A stretch of DNA of 37,027 nt from Verrucomicrobiota bacterium. Lineage in GTDB: Bacteria; Verrucomicrobiota; Verrucomicrobiia; Limisphaerales; JACRJY01. The DNA lies in contig JACRJY010000075.1 of the NCBI GenBank assembly GCA_016235585.1, positions 1-37,027 of the forward strand, given 5' to 3'. A program made the translations under genes and the position numbers. The notes beneath the pieces are model-generated. The model was not told where the DNA came from, did no database searches, and was given only the letters and a program-made list of their open reading frames with translations. Below, one piece after another: positions 15,400 through 24,642 of the stretch (positions within the stretch are counted from its first letter, which is position 1; each line of letters opens with the position of its first letter).

Positions 15400-16889
15400 G
15401 CTTCGACTACCTGCAACTCCTCAAGCTCTGCGCTCCCGAGACCATCATGGTCGTGACCGCATTGGTCGTGCTGTTCCTCGACCTCGCGTGGTTGCGCACC
15501 GAACCGAACCGCACGCGCATGACGCTGGCGGCGATGTTCACGGCGGCTGGCTGCATCGCGGCGTTCATGTGGATGCTCGTCGTGCCGGAGAAAGCCTCGT
15601 TGCTGAACGGCATGCTCGTCGTGGACCCGCTGACGCAACTCGTGAAGCAATCGCTGCTCGTGCTCACGCTGTTCACCGCGCTGCTGTCCATTGAGACGAC
15701 CTTCACCGACCACGTGGGCGAATTCTTCGCGCTGCTGTTGCTCGCGACGGTGGGCATGATGTTCCTCGTCAGCTCCGAGGAGTTGCTGATGATTTTCGTC
15801 TCGCTCGAACTCACCAGCCTCTCGCTCTACATCCTCACCGCCTTCAACAAACACAACGCGAAGTCCGCCGAGGCTGCGCTGAAATACTTCCTCTTCGGCG
15901 GCATGGCCGCGGCCGTGACGCTCTTCGGCATGAGCCTCATCTACGGCTTGAGCGGTGCGACCAATCTCCGCGCCATCGCCACCGCGCTCACTGGCCCGAC
16001 ACCCGACCCGCTGCTGCTCGCCGCCATCGTGATGACCGTCATCGGCTTCGGCTTCAAAGTCGCCGCCGTTCCATTCCACCTCTGGGCGCCCGATGCCTAC
16101 GAAGGCGCGCCGACGCCGAGCGCCGCGTTCATCGCGAGTGGCTCGAAGGTCGCGAGCTTCTTCATCCTCGCCAAGGTGATGATGCTCGGCTTCGCCGGCG
16201 CGGAAGGCAGCGGCGCATGGAAGGCTTACGTGCCCGGCTGGGTGCCATTGCTGGCCGTCATCGCCAGTCTGTCGCTCGTGCTGGGAAATCTGGCGGCGCT
16301 CGCGCAAACGAACGTCAAGCGGCTGCTGGCTTATTCAGCGATTGCCCATGCGGGCTATGCGCTGCTGGGTGTCATCGCGAACGGGCCGCTTGGGCTGGGC
16401 GCGCTGGTGTTTTACGTGGTGACTTACGCGCTGACGGTGGTCGGGGCATTTGCCGTCGTGGCGATGGTGGAGACGGAGAAAGGGCAGGGGAACCTGTCGG
16501 ACTTTGTCGGCTTGAGCCGGCGCGAGCCGGTGTTGTCGCTGTGCATGATGGTGTTTATCCTGTCACTGGCGGGGATTCCGCCGCTCGCGGGATTTTTCGG
16601 AAAATTCTACGTGTTCGTGGCGGCGGTGAAGGCCGACGTGAAAAATCTCGGCTACCTGTGGCTGGTGATTCTCGCCATCGCGATGAGCGCGGTGTCGCTC
16701 TACTACTATCTGCAAGTTTTGAAACGAATCTATGTGTTTCCCTCGGAGGAAGGAGCGGTGTCGCAAAAAGGCAGCCTGATTGGGAAAACCGCCGTGGTGG
16801 TTCTGGCGCTGGCGGTGCTGGCGCTGGGATGTTTCCCCGGCTGGCTGCTGGAGAGAATTTTGAGCGGACTGGCCGTGTTCAAGCCGTAG
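15396..16889 (+). CDS. nuoN: NADH-quinone oxidoreductase subunit N
   Basis: A 497-residue third type of antiporter-like subunit (ND2 family) that sits next to NuoK in the membrane arm. Motifs include the TM5 glutamate (IFVSLELTSLSLYIL), the TM7 lysine (FGFKVAAVPFHLWAPDAYEGAPTP), SGSKVASFFILAK, and the NVKRLLAYSAIAHAGY helix. It starts with GTG overlapping the nuoM2 stop (GTGA). It is the last gene of the operon and converges on the receiver-domain gene, whose end is 6 bp away; no clear terminator is visible in that gap. Confidence 0.95.
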   Translation: MSFDYLQLLKLCAPETIMVVTALVVLFLDLAWLRTEPNRTRMTLAAMFTAAGCIAAFMWMLVVPEKASLLNGMLVVDPLTQLVKQSLLVLTLFTALLSIETTFTDHVGEFFALLLLATVGMMFLVSSEELLMIFVSLELTSLSLYILTAFNKHNAKSAEAALKYFLFGGMAAAVTLFGMSLIYGLSGATNLRAIATALTGPTPDPLLLAAIVMTVIGFGFKVAAVPFHLWAPDAYEGAPTPSAAFIASGSKVASFFILAKVMMLGFAGAEGSGAWKAYVPGWVPLLAVIASLSLVLGNLAALAQTNVKRLLAYSAIAHAGYALLGVIANGPLGLGALVFYVVTYALTVVGAFAVVAMVETEKGQGNLSDFVGLSRREPVLSLCMMVFILSLAGIPPLAGFFGKFYVFVAAVKADVKNLGYLWLVILAIAMSAVSLYYYLQVLKRIYVFPSEEGAVSQKGSLIGKTAVVVLALAVLALGCFPGWLLERILSGLAVFKP

Positions 16890-16895
16890 TTCCGT

Positions 16896-17324
16896 TCAGC
16901 GTTTCCGCCGCGCCTCGGGAGCGCGCGACGCCAAAATCATCAGGCCGCCGAGCAGCTTGCCCAAGGTGACGGGCTTTGTCAGCACCACCGGCTTCACGCG
17001 TTTGAGGAATTCGTCGAATTTGGAATTGCCCTCGTTGCCGGTCGCGAAGATGAACCGCGCGGCAAGCTGGGGCTTGAGCCGCTCGACCGCCATGTAAAAC
17101 ATGTCCCCCGCCATGCGCGGCATCATCAGGTCGCAGATGACGGCGTCCACCTCGGCATTCATGACGCACTTGAGCGCCTCCACGCCGCTGCTTGCGGTGG
17201 TCACGGTGTGGCCGCCGGCTTCGAGCATCGATTTCAGCAGCGTGAGAAACACCGTGTCGTCGTCCACGACCAGCAGGCGCTTCATTTCGGCGGGCGGGGC
17301 GGATGGGGAATTGTCGGGCGGCAT
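16896..17324 (-). CDS. Stand-alone response regulator receiver protein
   Basis: A 142-residue CheY-like receiver domain without an output domain. The acidic pocket is LLVVDDD (residues ~17-23), the phosphorylatable aspartate is D65 in AVICDLMMP, the switch threonine is T94 (FATGNEG) and the conserved lysine is K116 (VLTKPV). An alternative start at residue 14 (MKRLLVV) would remove a proline/serine-rich leader. It is presumably phosphorylated by an unlinked histidine kinase, and no partner gene is adjacent. It is transcribed convergently to nuoN. Confidence 0.88.
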   Translation of the reverse strand: MPPDNSPSAPPAEMKRLLVVDDDTVFLTLLKSMLEAGGHTVTTASSGVEALKCVMNAEVDAVICDLMMPRMAGDMFYMAVERLKPQLAARFIFATGNEGNSKFDEFLKRVKPVVLTKPVTLGKLLGGLMILASRAPEARRKR

Positions 17325-17432
17325 GGTGGTGAAATCAGAAATACGCGCGGGCAGTTACCCAAATCGCGCCGGGGAAATCCAGAAAAAACTTGCCTCGGCA
17401 ATTCGCCAGCCGATAGCCTCCCGTCGCCTGCT

Positions 17433-17507
<75 letters not shown>

Positions 17508-17609
17508 GTTCATCCCGGAGGCATTGCAGGAGGCAGTCGGCGAAATGTCCCGTGCATTTTCTCTCGGCAGTTGCCATCGCGTTGCGCCTTGGCATAGTTG
17601 CCGGCGCTT

Positions 17610-19325
17610 GTGATTGAAAGAAAAACATCTCCGCCCGCCCGTCCATTGCGCGTGGGCATGATTTCGCTCGGCTGCGCGAAAAACCTCGTGGACGCCGAAA
17701 TCATGCTCGGCTCGCTGCTCAAGTCCGGCGTGGAAATTACCAACGATGCCGCGACCGCCGACGCCGTGATCGTCAACACCTGCTCGTTCATTGACTCCGC
17801 GCAGGAGGAGAGCGTGGACACGATTCTGGAATCCGTGGAACTGCGCGATGCGAACCGGCGCGGCCAGGCGGTCATCGTCTCCGGCTGCCTCTCGCAGCGT
17901 TTCCGCGAGGAGCTCCCCAGGCTCATGCCTGAAGTGGACGCCTTCATGGGCATTGATCAGGTGGCACAGGTCGGGGAGATCGTCGGCAAGGCGATTGCCG
18001 CGCGTGGAGAGAAATCCGTGACAAGGCAAAAGGCAAAAGGCAAAGGGCAAAAGGTCGTCGAGCGATTGAACGAGCTGGAGAAGAACCGCACGCTCTCCGA
18101 CCATGAAAGTGAAGAATCCCTGCGTGGCACGGAAAAATTCGGCAAGACCAAGACGGTCGTCGCGCCAACTCAACTCAAAACTCAAAACTCAAAACTTAAA
18201 ACTGATTCCGCCCCCTTCTTCGATGTCACTTCCCGCCCCGTCTACATCCCCGACTACGAGACGCCGCGCTTCCGGCTCACGCCGAAGCATTTTGCCTACG
18301 TCAAGATCGCCGAGGGCTGCAATCACCCGTGCAGCTTCTGCATCATCCCGCGGATGCGCGGCTCGCACCGCAGCCGCACCCAGGCGGACATCGTGGCCGA
18401 GGCGAAGGCGCTCATCGCCGACGGCGTGAAGGAGTTGAATCTGATCTCGCAGGACTCGACCTACTACGGACTCGACTTGCGCGCGAACCACAGCCGCGCG
18501 ATTTCTTCGCCGGAGAAGTTTTCCGCCGCCGCGAAATCGCTGCCTGCGAACTCGACCACGCTCTGCACGCTCCTCCGCGAGTTGAACGCGCTGCCCGGCG
18601 ACTTCTGGATTCGCCTGCTCTACACGCACCCGGCGCACTGGACGGATGAACTCATCCGCACCATCGCCGAAAGCCCGAAGGTCGCGCGCTACGTGGACAT
18701 CCCGCTCCAGCACATCCACGAGGATATGCTTCAGCGGATGCGCCGCGAGACCTCGCAGCAATACATCGTGGATCTCATCGCGAAGATTCGCGCGGGCATC
18801 CCCGGCATCGCGCTGCGCACAACGTTCATCGTCGGCTTCCCCGGCGAGACCGAGGCGAGTTTTGGGACGCTGCTGGATTTCATCCGCGACACGAAGTTCG
18901 AGCGGCTCGGCGTCTTCACCTATTCGCAGGAGGACGGCACGCTCGCCGGCAAGATGGCCGGGCAGATTTCCGACAAGGTGAAGCAGAAGCGCCGGAAACT
19001 CGCGATGGCCGCGCAGCACAAAGTTGCGCGTGAGATTGCGGAATCATTTGTGGGCCGAGAAATCAAAGTGCTCGTCGAAGGCCGGGCGAACGCGAAGCAG
19101 TTGCAAACTGCGAACGTGAGTTCGTGGGAACATGGACTCATCCGCGAAGCCGAGTCCGGCAAATCCATGCTGAAACCCGGCAACTACCTCGTTGCGCGTG
19201 GCGAAGCGGACGCGCCGGACATTGACGGACGGGTGTATGTGCGCGGCAAGCTGCCGGTTGGCGAGTTTGCCCGCGTGAAAATCATCGGCCACACGGACTA
19301 CGACTTGATTGCCGGGGCGGTTTGA
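17610..19325 (+). CDS. rimO: Ribosomal protein uS12 methylthiotransferase RimO
   Basis: A 571-residue radical-SAM methylthiotransferase that adds a methylthio group to the conserved aspartate of ribosomal protein S12. The N-terminal UPF0004 domain has its three cluster cysteines in SLGCAKN, VNTCSFID and VSGCLSQ. The radical-SAM motif CNHPCSFC starts near residue 237, and a C-terminal TRAM-like region ends in GHTDYDLIAGAV. It is longer than the usual ~440-460 residues because of a charged insert at about residues 138-199, encoded partly by simple repeats, and a smaller one near residues 295-315. The start is uncertain: GTG 17610 was chosen, with TTG 17598 and ATG 17658 possible. Confidence 0.9.
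   Translation: MIERKTSPPARPLRVGMISLGCAKNLVDAEIMLGSLLKSGVEITNDAATADAVIVNTCSFIDSAQEESVDTILESVELRDANRRGQAVIVSGCLSQRFREELPRLMPEVDAFMGIDQVAQVGEIVGKAIAARGEKSVTRQKAKGKGQKVVERLNELEKNRTLSDHESEESLRGTEKFGKTKTVVAPTQLKTQNSKLKTDSAPFFDVTSRPVYIPDYETPRFRLTPKHFAYVKIAEGCNHPCSFCIIPRMRGSHRSRTQADIVAEAKALIADGVKELNLISQDSTYYGLDLRANHSRAISSPEKFSAAAKSLPANSTTLCTLLRELNALPGDFWIRLLYTHPAHWTDELIRTIAESPKVARYVDIPLQHIHEDMLQRMRRETSQQYIVDLIAKIRAGIPGIALRTTFIVGFPGETEASFGTLLDFIRDTKFERLGVFTYSQEDGTLAGKMAGQISDKVKQKRRKLAMAAQHKVAREIAESFVGREIKVLVEGRANAKQLQTANVSSWEHGLIREAESGKSMLKPGNYLVARGEADAPDIDGRVYVRGKLPVGEFARVKIIGHTDYDLIAGAV
18022..18205. repeat. Simple-repeat-bearing insert inside rimO
   Basis: The left edge has tandem AAAGGCA units (18022-18052) and the right edge has tandem ACTCAAA units (about 18168-18205). 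They bracket ~115 bases coding for a lysine/glutamate-rich stretch (around NELEKNRTLSDHESEESL). The whole keeps frame and falls between the methylthiotransferase domain and the radical-SAM domain. Such unit repeats look like spacer DNA elsewhere in the window. Confidence 0.55.
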
Positions 19326-19339
19326 GGTCTTGTTGTCGC

Positions 19340-20122
19340 ATGAATCCCGCCGCCGACTATTTGCACCAGTGCCGCGAGCTTGTCGCGGTCGTGGAGCGGC
19401 AGCAGGCCGCCATCGTGCAGGCGGCGGACTGGTTTGCCGCGACGATTCTTGCCGGACGCATGGTGCACCTCTTCGGCTCCGGCCACAGCCGCATCCTCGT
19501 CGAGGAAATGTGGCCGCGCTACGGCTCGTTCCCCGGCTTCAACCCCATCGTCGAGCTTTCGTTGAGTTTTCACAATCTTGTCGTCGGCCCGAACGGCCAG
19601 CGGCAGGCGATGTTTCTGGAGAACGTCTCCGGCCTGGCCGAGCGCATCCTCCGCAACTTTGATTTGTCGGCGCAAGACTCCGCGCTCGTGGCGTCGTCGA
19701 GCGGCTGCAACATTGTTCCGATTGAAATGGCGGAGCAGTTTCAGAAGCGCGGCATCAAGGTTGTCGCCATCATCAGCCGCCGGCATTCCGAGGCGAGCGC
19801 GAGCAGGCATCCGGCGGGGAAGAAATTGCAGGACTTCGCCGACCTCGTGCTCGACACCGGCGCGCCCGTCGGCGACGCCATGGTGAAGGTGGACGGACTC
19901 GACACACCGGTCGCCCCCGGTTCAACCATCGGCGGTTGTCTGCTGGTAAATGCCATCAAAGCGGAAGTCGCCGCGCGCCTCACCGCCGCAGGCCAGCCGC
20001 CCAAGGTGCTCACTGCCGGCACCGTGGTCGGCGCGAAGCGCGCCACGGAGTTGTTTGAATCCGCCTACGACGAGCACGCGCGGCGGCTGGCGAAACTTTA
20101 CGAGAAACTGGGCGAACCTTAA
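19340..20122 (+). CDS. SIS-domain sugar-phosphate-binding protein (UPF0309-like)
   Basis: A 260-residue SIS (sugar isomerase) domain protein. The phosphosugar-binding loops are visible as VHLFGSGHSRILVEEMWPR near residue 45 and ALVASSSGCNIVPIEMAEQ near residue 115, followed by VVAIISRRHSEAS. The N-terminal helix (YLHQCRELVAVVERQQ) and overall length fit the UPF0309 group of SIS proteins, whose substrate is not settled. ATG 19340 is chosen over an in-frame start at 19322 because of alignment to that family's usual N-terminus. It follows rimO by 14 bp on the same strand. Confidence 0.82.
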   Translation: MNPAADYLHQCRELVAVVERQQAAIVQAADWFAATILAGRMVHLFGSGHSRILVEEMWPRYGSFPGFNPIVELSLSFHNLVVGPNGQRQAMFLENVSGLAERILRNFDLSAQDSALVASSSGCNIVPIEMAEQFQKRGIKVVAIISRRHSEASASRHPAGKKLQDFADLVLDTGAPVGDAMVKVDGLDTPVAPGSTIGGCLLVNAIKAEVAARLTAAGQPPKVLTAGTVVGAKRATELFESAYDEHARRLAKLYEKLGEP

Positions 20123-20133
20123 CCGCCGAACCC

Positions 20134-20589
20134 ATGCGCGTCTGGACCCTGCACCCGAAGCACCTCGACCCGAAGGGCCTCGTCGCGCTTTGGCGCGAGG
20201 CGCTTCTCGCGCAGAAAGTTTTGCGCGGCGCGACCCGTGGCTATCGGCATCACCCGCAGCTTGCGCGCTTTCGCGCCCGGCGCGATCCGGTGGCGGCCAT
20301 TGCTGCTTATTTGCGTGCCGTGGCTGACGAGGCCCGGCGGCGCGGCTACGGCTTTGACGAGGGCAAAATCGCGGCGGGCGGCGGGCGAGCAAAAATTCCC
20401 GCCACGCGCGGCCAGCTTCTTTACGAATGGCAGCATCTGCTTCGAAAACTCCGGCAGCGTGATCCGGCGAAGCACCGTGAATTGCTGAAGGCACGCGAAC
20501 CGGCGGCGCACCCGTTGTTCCGCATCGTGCCGGGGAAAATAGAGCCTTGGGAGATCACGAAACCGCGCAAAGCAAAGCAAAATCCATGA
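20134..20589 (+). CDS. Pyrimidine dimer DNA glycosylase/endonuclease V family protein
   Basis: A 151-residue protein with the family's characteristic start MRVWTLHPKHLDPKGLVALWREALLAQKVL followed by GATRGYRHHPQLARFR, which I recognise as the Pyr_excise (T4 endonuclease V-related) family. That family removes UV-induced pyrimidine dimers by base excision. Many bacterial members are uncharacterised, so repair activity is inferred. The C-terminal part is basic (LRKLRQRDPAKHRELLKAR), suitable for DNA contact. It overlaps purU by 4 bp (ATGA). Confidence 0.82.
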   Translation: MRVWTLHPKHLDPKGLVALWREALLAQKVLRGATRGYRHHPQLARFRARRDPVAAIAAYLRAVADEARRRGYGFDEGKIAAGGGRAKIPATRGQLLYEWQHLLRKLRQRDPAKHRELLKAREPAAHPLFRIVPGKIEPWEITKPRKAKQNP

Positions 20590-21422
20590 GCACGCAAGTT
20601 CTTCTTGTCGAGTGCGACGACCGGCGCGGCCTCGTCCACGCCATCACCGGCATTCTGCTGCGGCACGGCGTGAACGTCGTGGGCAACCAGGAGTTCGTCG
20701 AGCGCGGCTCGGCTCGCTTTTTCATGCGCACGGAATTCGACGGCGCGGTGGATGCGCGGCGGCTCGAAGCCGAAGTGCGCGACGCGCTGCCCGCCGCCGC
20801 CCTCGTGCGCCTCTCCGACCTCAAACCGAAGCGCGTCGTGGTGCTCGTCTCGAAGGAGCACCATTGCCTCGGCGACCTCCTCATCCGCCACGCGTTCGGC
20901 GAACTCAACGCGGAAGTGCTCGCGGTGCTTGGCAACCACGCCACGCTCCAGCCGCTCGTTGCCAAGTTCGACCTGCCGTTTCACTTCGTCAGCCATGAAT
21001 CGCTCACGCGCGAGGCGCACGAGACGGAGTTGCTCAAAATCATCGCGCCGCTTCAGCCGGACTATCTTGTGCTGGCGAAATATATGCGCGTGCTGACGCC
21101 GGACTTCGTGCGTCGTTTTCCCGCGCGCATCATCAACATCCATCACTCGTTCCTGCCCGCGTTCACCGGCGCGAAGCCGTATCAGCAGGCGTTTGATCGC
21201 GGCGTGAAGGTCATCGGCGCGACCGCGCACTTCGTCACCGAGAAGCTCGACGAAGGCCCCATCATCGTCCAGCAGGTCATGCCGGTGGATCACACGCACA
21301 CCGCGCAGGATCTCGCGCAGGCCGGACACGACGTGGAGCAGATGGTGCTCGCCCGCGCGCTGCGGCTCGTGTTTGAAGACCGTGTGTTCCTCTGCGGGAA
21401 TCGCACGGTCATCTTCGACTAG
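20586..21422 (+). CDS. purU: Formyltetrahydrofolate deformylase
   Basis: A 278-residue PurU-type hydrolase that releases formate from 10-formyl-THF to balance one-carbon pools. An N-terminal ACT domain (VECDDRRGLVHAITGILLRHGVNV) is followed by a formyltransferase domain with the catalytic Asn-x-His in INIHHSFLPAFTGAKPY and the conserved aspartate in EKLDEGPIIVQQ. The length matches the family. The ATG overlaps the stop of the glycosylase gene. Its stop codon lies in the left arm of the inverted repeat that frames the next gene. Confidence 0.93.
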   Translation: MSTQVLLVECDDRRGLVHAITGILLRHGVNVVGNQEFVERGSARFFMRTEFDGAVDARRLEAEVRDALPAAALVRLSDLKPKRVVVLVSKEHHCLGDLLIRHAFGELNAEVLAVLGNHATLQPLVAKFDLPFHFVSHESLTREAHETELLKIIAPLQPDYLVLAKYMRVLTPDFVRRFPARIINIHHSFLPAFTGAKPYQQAFDRGVKVIGATAHFVTEKLDEGPIIVQQVMPVDHTHTAQDLAQAGHDVEQMVLARALRLVFEDRVFLCGNRTVIFD

Positions 21423-21823
21423 GCATGGGGTATGAATTATGAGTGATGAAAAGCCGCGTCAAGACCTCCGGTTGCGGACGAAGAAGTTTGCGCTGCGCAT
21501 CATCAAAATGTGCGAGAAGCTGCCTTCAAACCGCGCCGGCAGGATTCTTGGCGATCAAGTGTTTCGCTCCGGCACTTCAGTCGCGGCGAACTACCGGGAA
21601 GCGTATCGCGCCCGGTCCAAGGCCGAGTTCATTTCCAAACTGGGCGACTCCCAGAAGGAACTGGAAGAAACCATTCTCTGGCTCGAACTCCTCGGCGACA
21701 GCGGCACGATGAAGCCCGCCCGCCTCACGCTTCTTCTAAACGAGTGCAACGAACTCATGGCCATTTTCTCCAGCATCATCAAAAGCTCTCGCGGCTGAAT
21801 TCATACCTCATAATTCATACCTC

Positions 21824-21829
<6 letters not shown>
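21421..21829. mobile_element. Inverted-repeat-bounded segment carrying a four-helix-bundle gene
   Basis: The 23-bp arms at 21421-21443 and 21807-21829 are inverse complements at 22 of 23 positions (core GTATGAATTATGAG at the left). They enclose 363 bp that consist almost wholly of one gene. The left arm contains that gene's start codon, and the right arm contains the start codon of the following MetE-like gene. A second partial right-arm unit (GAATTCATACCTCA) precedes the right arm. Whether it is mobile is an inference from the architecture. Confidence 0.5.
21439..21798 (+). CDS. Four-helix-bundle protein (S23/IVP-like)
   Basis: A 119-residue all-helical basic protein with the pattern of the S23/intervening-sequence protein family: LRTKKFALRIIKMCEKLP, then FRSGTSVAANYREAYRARSKAEFISKLGDSQKELEETILWLELL is the region holding the conserved SVAANYREA motif, and a final helix LLNECNELMAIFSSIIKSS. 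Family members are encoded within 23S rRNA intervening sequences in some bacteria and as stand-alone genes in many others; they form pentameric barrels in known structures (including diversity-generating retroelement Avd). No reverse transcriptase is nearby. The function here is unknown. The gene is bounded by a 23-bp inverted repeat. Confidence 0.87.
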   Translation: MSDEKPRQDLRLRTKKFALRIIKMCEKLPSNRAGRILGDQVFRSGTSVAANYREAYRARSKAEFISKLGDSQKELEETILWLELLGDSGTMKPARLTLLLNECNELMAIFSSIIKSSRG

Positions 21830-22876
<1,047 letters not shown>

Positions 22877-23036
22877 CCACGGATGAAACACGGATTGAAC
22901 ACGGACAAAAGGTCGCCTTTGCCTGTTTCGTATTTAGTCTGTCTGACTGCCAAGCACCGCTTGACGGGCGGGAAACCCGCCAATAACTTCACCCCATGCC
23001 CGCCGTGATAAATTACACCCTGTCGGATACCTGAAT

Positions 23037-23519
23037 GTTAGGCCGCACACGCGCACCATGGACAAGAACGAAGCATATGCTTACCTGCGCATCGTTGAGT
23101 TTCCTTGCACTGTCGCCGAGCTCACGCAGCGCATTGGCCTTCAGCCCACCGAAGCTTGGCACGCTGGTGACGCCGCTCTCCTACCTCGACCGCCGCGAAA
23201 ATTCAACGTATGGCACCTCCGTAGCCGGTTGCCGACTTCAGAGGATGTGGAGCGCCATATCATTGATGTTCTCGATCAGGTTCGTGGGCGTGAGGCTGTT
23301 CTACGTGAGGTGGCACGCGACTATGGCATCACGATGGAGTGCGTCGGCCACTTTCATGAGTATTATCCCGGCTTCGCACTGGACGCGGAGACCGTTCGTC
23401 GCCTTGGTGAGTGCGGCGCGAGCATTGACCTCGACTTCTACCACTACTTCACCGAGAAGCAGGAGCGTGAGGCATGACCGTGCCGCCCAACCATGCGCTG
23501 TAGCTCTGGTTCGTTAGGC
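23037..23519 (+). mobile_element. Integron gene-cassette-like unit
   Basis: The core-type site GTTAGGC (23037-23043) stands 14 bases before the ATG of a DUF4279 gene. After the stop come GCCCAAC (23485-23491, matches RYYYAAC) and a second GTTAGGC (23513-23519, matches GTTRRRY). The two inner sites are inverse complements at 6 of 7 positions and bracket ATGCGCTG...AGCTC, which resembles the L boxes of attC sites. At 35 bp the site is shorter than normal attC sites (~57 bp or more), so it may be a deleted attC. No integrase gene lies in the window. Confidence 0.45.
23058..23477 (+). CDS. DUF4279 domain-containing protein
   Basis: A 139-residue protein fitting the DUF4279 pattern: a YLRIVEF strand, a helix with LTQRIGLQPTEAWHAGD, NVWHLRSRLP, a helix ERHIIDVLDQVRG, and the closing ASIDLDFYHYF strand. 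The function of the family is unknown; it is recurrent in accessory regions. The gene is the payload of the integron-cassette-like unit, with its own GTTAGGC core site just upstream. The base composition is less GC-biased than in the flanking MetE-like and UlaG-like genes, consistent with transfer. Confidence 0.75.
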   Translation: MDKNEAYAYLRIVEFPCTVAELTQRIGLQPTEAWHAGDAALLPRPPRKFNVWHLRSRLPTSEDVERHIIDVLDQVRGREAVLREVARDYGITMECVGHFHEYYPGFALDAETVRRLGECGASIDLDFYHYFTEKQEREA

Positions 23520-23573
23520 CGGTTCAAAAATCCGTGTTTCCTCCGTGTTCCATCCGTGGCTTCATTGCGCCGG

Positions 23574-24437
23574 ATGAAACCGCCGTTGCTCCGCGATGAC
23601 GCCCTGCTCGCCGATGTGCGCGAGGCGGGGCGCGACCCGCACCAGCTCTCGCTCTGGTGGCTGGGGCAGAGCGGGTTTCTCGTGCAGTGGCGGGGCCGGC
23701 ACGTGCTGCTCGACCCGTATCTCTCCGATTCGCTCACCGTGAAATACGCCGGCACGGACAAGCCGCACACGCGCGTCACCGCGCGCTGCATCGCGCCGGA
23801 GCGGCTGGACTTCATTGACATCGCCACATCGAGCCACAACCACACCGACCATCTCGACGCGGAGACGCTGGGGGCGCTGGCGCGGGTGAATCCCCGGCTG
23901 CAACTGGTCATCCCCGAGGCGAACCGCGCGTTCGTCGCCGAGCGGCTGAAGTGCCCGGTGGAATTCCCGCACGGGCTGGACGCGGGCGTGTCGCTCACGC
24001 TCGACGGCTTCACCTTCCATGGCATCCCGGCGGCACACAACGAGCTGGAGCGCGACGCCGAGGGGCGGCACAAGTTCATGGGCTACGTGGTCGAGGCCGG
24101 CCCGTGGCGCATCTACCACAGCGGCGACACGCTGCACTACGAGGGCATGGAGGACTGGCTGCGGCAGTTCAAGGTGAGCGTGGCGCTGCTGCCCATCAAC
24201 GGCGACCGCCCGGAGCGCCGCGTGGCGGGCAACCTCGACGGCCCGCAGGCCGCGCGGCTCGCGCACGCCATCGGCGCGGACGTGGTGATCCCGTGCCACT
24301 ACGACATGTTCGAGTTCAACACGGCGTCGCCGGAGGGGTTCGTGGCGGAATGCCGGCGGTTGCACCAGCATTACAGCGTGCTGCAAACCGGCGAGCGCTG
24401 GAGTGCGGGGAAGTTAAGTTTGCATGAATATAATTAA
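23574..24437 (+). CDS. MBL-fold metal-dependent hydrolase (UlaG/RomA-like)
   Basis: A 287-residue metallo-beta-lactamase-fold protein of the L-ascorbate-6-phosphate lactonase/phospholipase D-like group. The first metal motif is SHNHTDHLD, followed by IYHSGDTLHYEGM (metal aspartate) and IPCHYDMFEFN (last histidine). LSLWWLGQSGFLVQW near the start is typical of UlaG-type members. The substrate cannot be told from sequence. ATG 23574 follows the palindromic 'CCGTGTTCCATCCGTGG' spacer; the longer in-frame upstream reading translates that repeat and the attC-like site and is rejected. Confidence 0.85.
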   Translation: MKPPLLRDDALLADVREAGRDPHQLSLWWLGQSGFLVQWRGRHVLLDPYLSDSLTVKYAGTDKPHTRVTARCIAPERLDFIDIATSSHNHTDHLDAETLGALARVNPRLQLVIPEANRAFVAERLKCPVEFPHGLDAGVSLTLDGFTFHGIPAAHNELERDAEGRHKFMGYVVEAGPWRIYHSGDTLHYEGMEDWLRQFKVSVALLPINGDRPERRVAGNLDGPQAARLAHAIGADVVIPCHYDMFEFNTASPEGFVAECRRLHQHYSVLQTGERWSAGKLSLHEYN

Positions 24438-24642
24438 GCCGGAACGATGCAATTCGTTGGGGAGCGCGTGGCGTCTCGCCCGCTGTTTTTGGCGTCGCGC
24501 CGAAAACTTCCCCGCGCCAAATGGACAAGCCGTTATGCCTGCCGAGGACGCGTCAGGAACCCGTCGGCGGGACGCCAACGGGTGCGACCGGGACGGTCGC
24601 GCTCCCCATTGCGACGGCACGCCATAGTTTTTGCCAACGCCC
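24438..24642. repeat. Repeat-filled spacer before the ABC permease gene
   Basis: No convincing gene is seen in these 205 bp. ACCCGT (24559-24564) pairs with ACGGGT (24578-24583), and GCGACC-GGGAC-GGTCGC (24584-24600) is a perfect hairpin. The translations of this stretch (QEPVGGTPTGATGTVALP) are of a kind I associate with a common intergenic repeat. Any promoter for the permease gene would be in here, but none was identified. Confidence 0.45.

Noticed and set aside
17325-17432. tRNA-Thr as an integration site for a genomic island
   Set aside because: No repeat of the tRNA 3' end and no integrase gene are found in the window.
21439-21798. Avd accessory protein of a diversity-generating retroelement
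   Set aside because: The fold family fits, but there is no reverse transcriptase, no template repeat and no variable target gene nearby.
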